A stretch of 55,348 nt of DNA from Ilyonectria destructans. Its lineage: Eukaryota; Ascomycota; Sordariomycetes; Hypocreales; Nectriaceae. Of the stretch, positions 55,222 through 55,348 are shown piece after piece (within the stretch, counting starts at the first letter, position 1; every line of letters starts with the position of its first letter). The stretch lies in assembly GCA_020740775.1 (NCBI GenBank), contig JAHEWK010000052.1, positions 1-55,348 of the forward strand, in the 5' to 3' direction. The position numbers were made by a program, and so were the translations under genes. The notes under the pieces are model-generated. The model had not been told where the DNA came from and did not search any database. It saw only the letters and a list, made by a program, of their open reading frames with translations.

Positions 55222-55348
55222 TAGGGTTAGGGTTAGGGTTAGGGTTAGGGTTAGGGTTAGGGTTAGGGTTAGGGTTAGGGTTAGGGTTAGGGTTAGGGTT
55301 AGGGTTAGGGTTAGGGTTAGGGTTAGGGTTAGGGTTAGGTTAGGGTTA
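55222..55348 (+). repeat. Terminal telomere, (TTAGGG)n
   Basis: About 21 units of TTAGGG run to the last base with the G-rich strand pointing right, so this is the right end of a chromosome. One shortened TTAGG unit lies near 55335. The junction with unique sequence is at AGTGCC/TAGGG. Confidence 0.97.

Noticed and set aside
55222..55343. A (Gly-Leu)n protein tail
   Set aside because: It comes from reading TTAGGG repeats in frame and is not a gene part.

Overview
The window is the right-hand end of a chromosome from a filamentous ascomycete (Pezizomycotina, most likely Sordariomycetes; the species cannot be fixed from sequence alone). It ends in about 127 bp of TTAGGG repeats. Genes carry short 45-60 bp GT-AG introns. 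The DNA alternates between GC-normal islands and AT-rich tracts whose transposon relics keep their reading frame but are full of TAA/TAG/TGA at Gln and Trp positions. That is the signature of repeat-induced point mutation (RIP, CpA to TpA).

Layout. 1-7.0 kb: AT-rich DNA with a solo gypsy LTR and a full-length RIP-killed Ty1/copia element with 5-bp target duplication. 7.65-11.1 kb: a gene island with a Zn2Cys6 transcription factor (+) convergent with an NmrA/isoflavone-reductase-like gene (-). 12.5-19.8 kb: a hAT transposase scrap, a second solo LTR and a RIP-killed Ty3/gypsy element. 21.8-22.9 kb: an island with a secreted SMP-30-like beta-propeller protein. 23.2-33.5 kb: a RIP-killed Fot1/pogo DNA transposon split by a young, apparently intact chromovirus (24745-33199). 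The chromovirus has two seemingly identical 442-bp LTRs, gag, pol with a C-terminal chromodomain, and an extra antisense gene between pol and the 3' LTR. 33.5-38.3 kb: AT-rich relics including a tRNA-derived SINE and a solo copia LTR. 38.4-43.0 kb: an island with a complete cytochrome P450 and a fungal transcription-factor-like gene, both on the minus strand.

From 44.7 kb to the end the DNA is subtelomeric. Two non-LTR retroelements with reverse transcriptase and a probable restriction-like endonuclease domain lie head-to-tail on the minus strand, and each is joined at its 3' end to TTAGGG-type DNA. The proximal copy is 5'-truncated exactly at a telomeric tract. They look like telomere-targeted elements of the CRE/MoTeR kind. 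Beyond them are purine tracts, a degenerate CCCTAA-type tract, short tandem repeats and a decayed subtelomeric-family gene cut off by the terminal telomere.

The most unusual item is the chromovirus cargo gene at 25300-25893. It encodes a small protein with exact Zn2Cys6 cysteine spacing followed by a coiled coil, carries its own 54-bp intron, and ends 4 bp from the end of pol. The same element also shows a UAAUG gag/pol junction, three C-x4-C-x2-H motifs in a long Gag, a tandemly duplicated module between RNase H and integrase, and a 9-bp match fitting self-primed reverse transcription.
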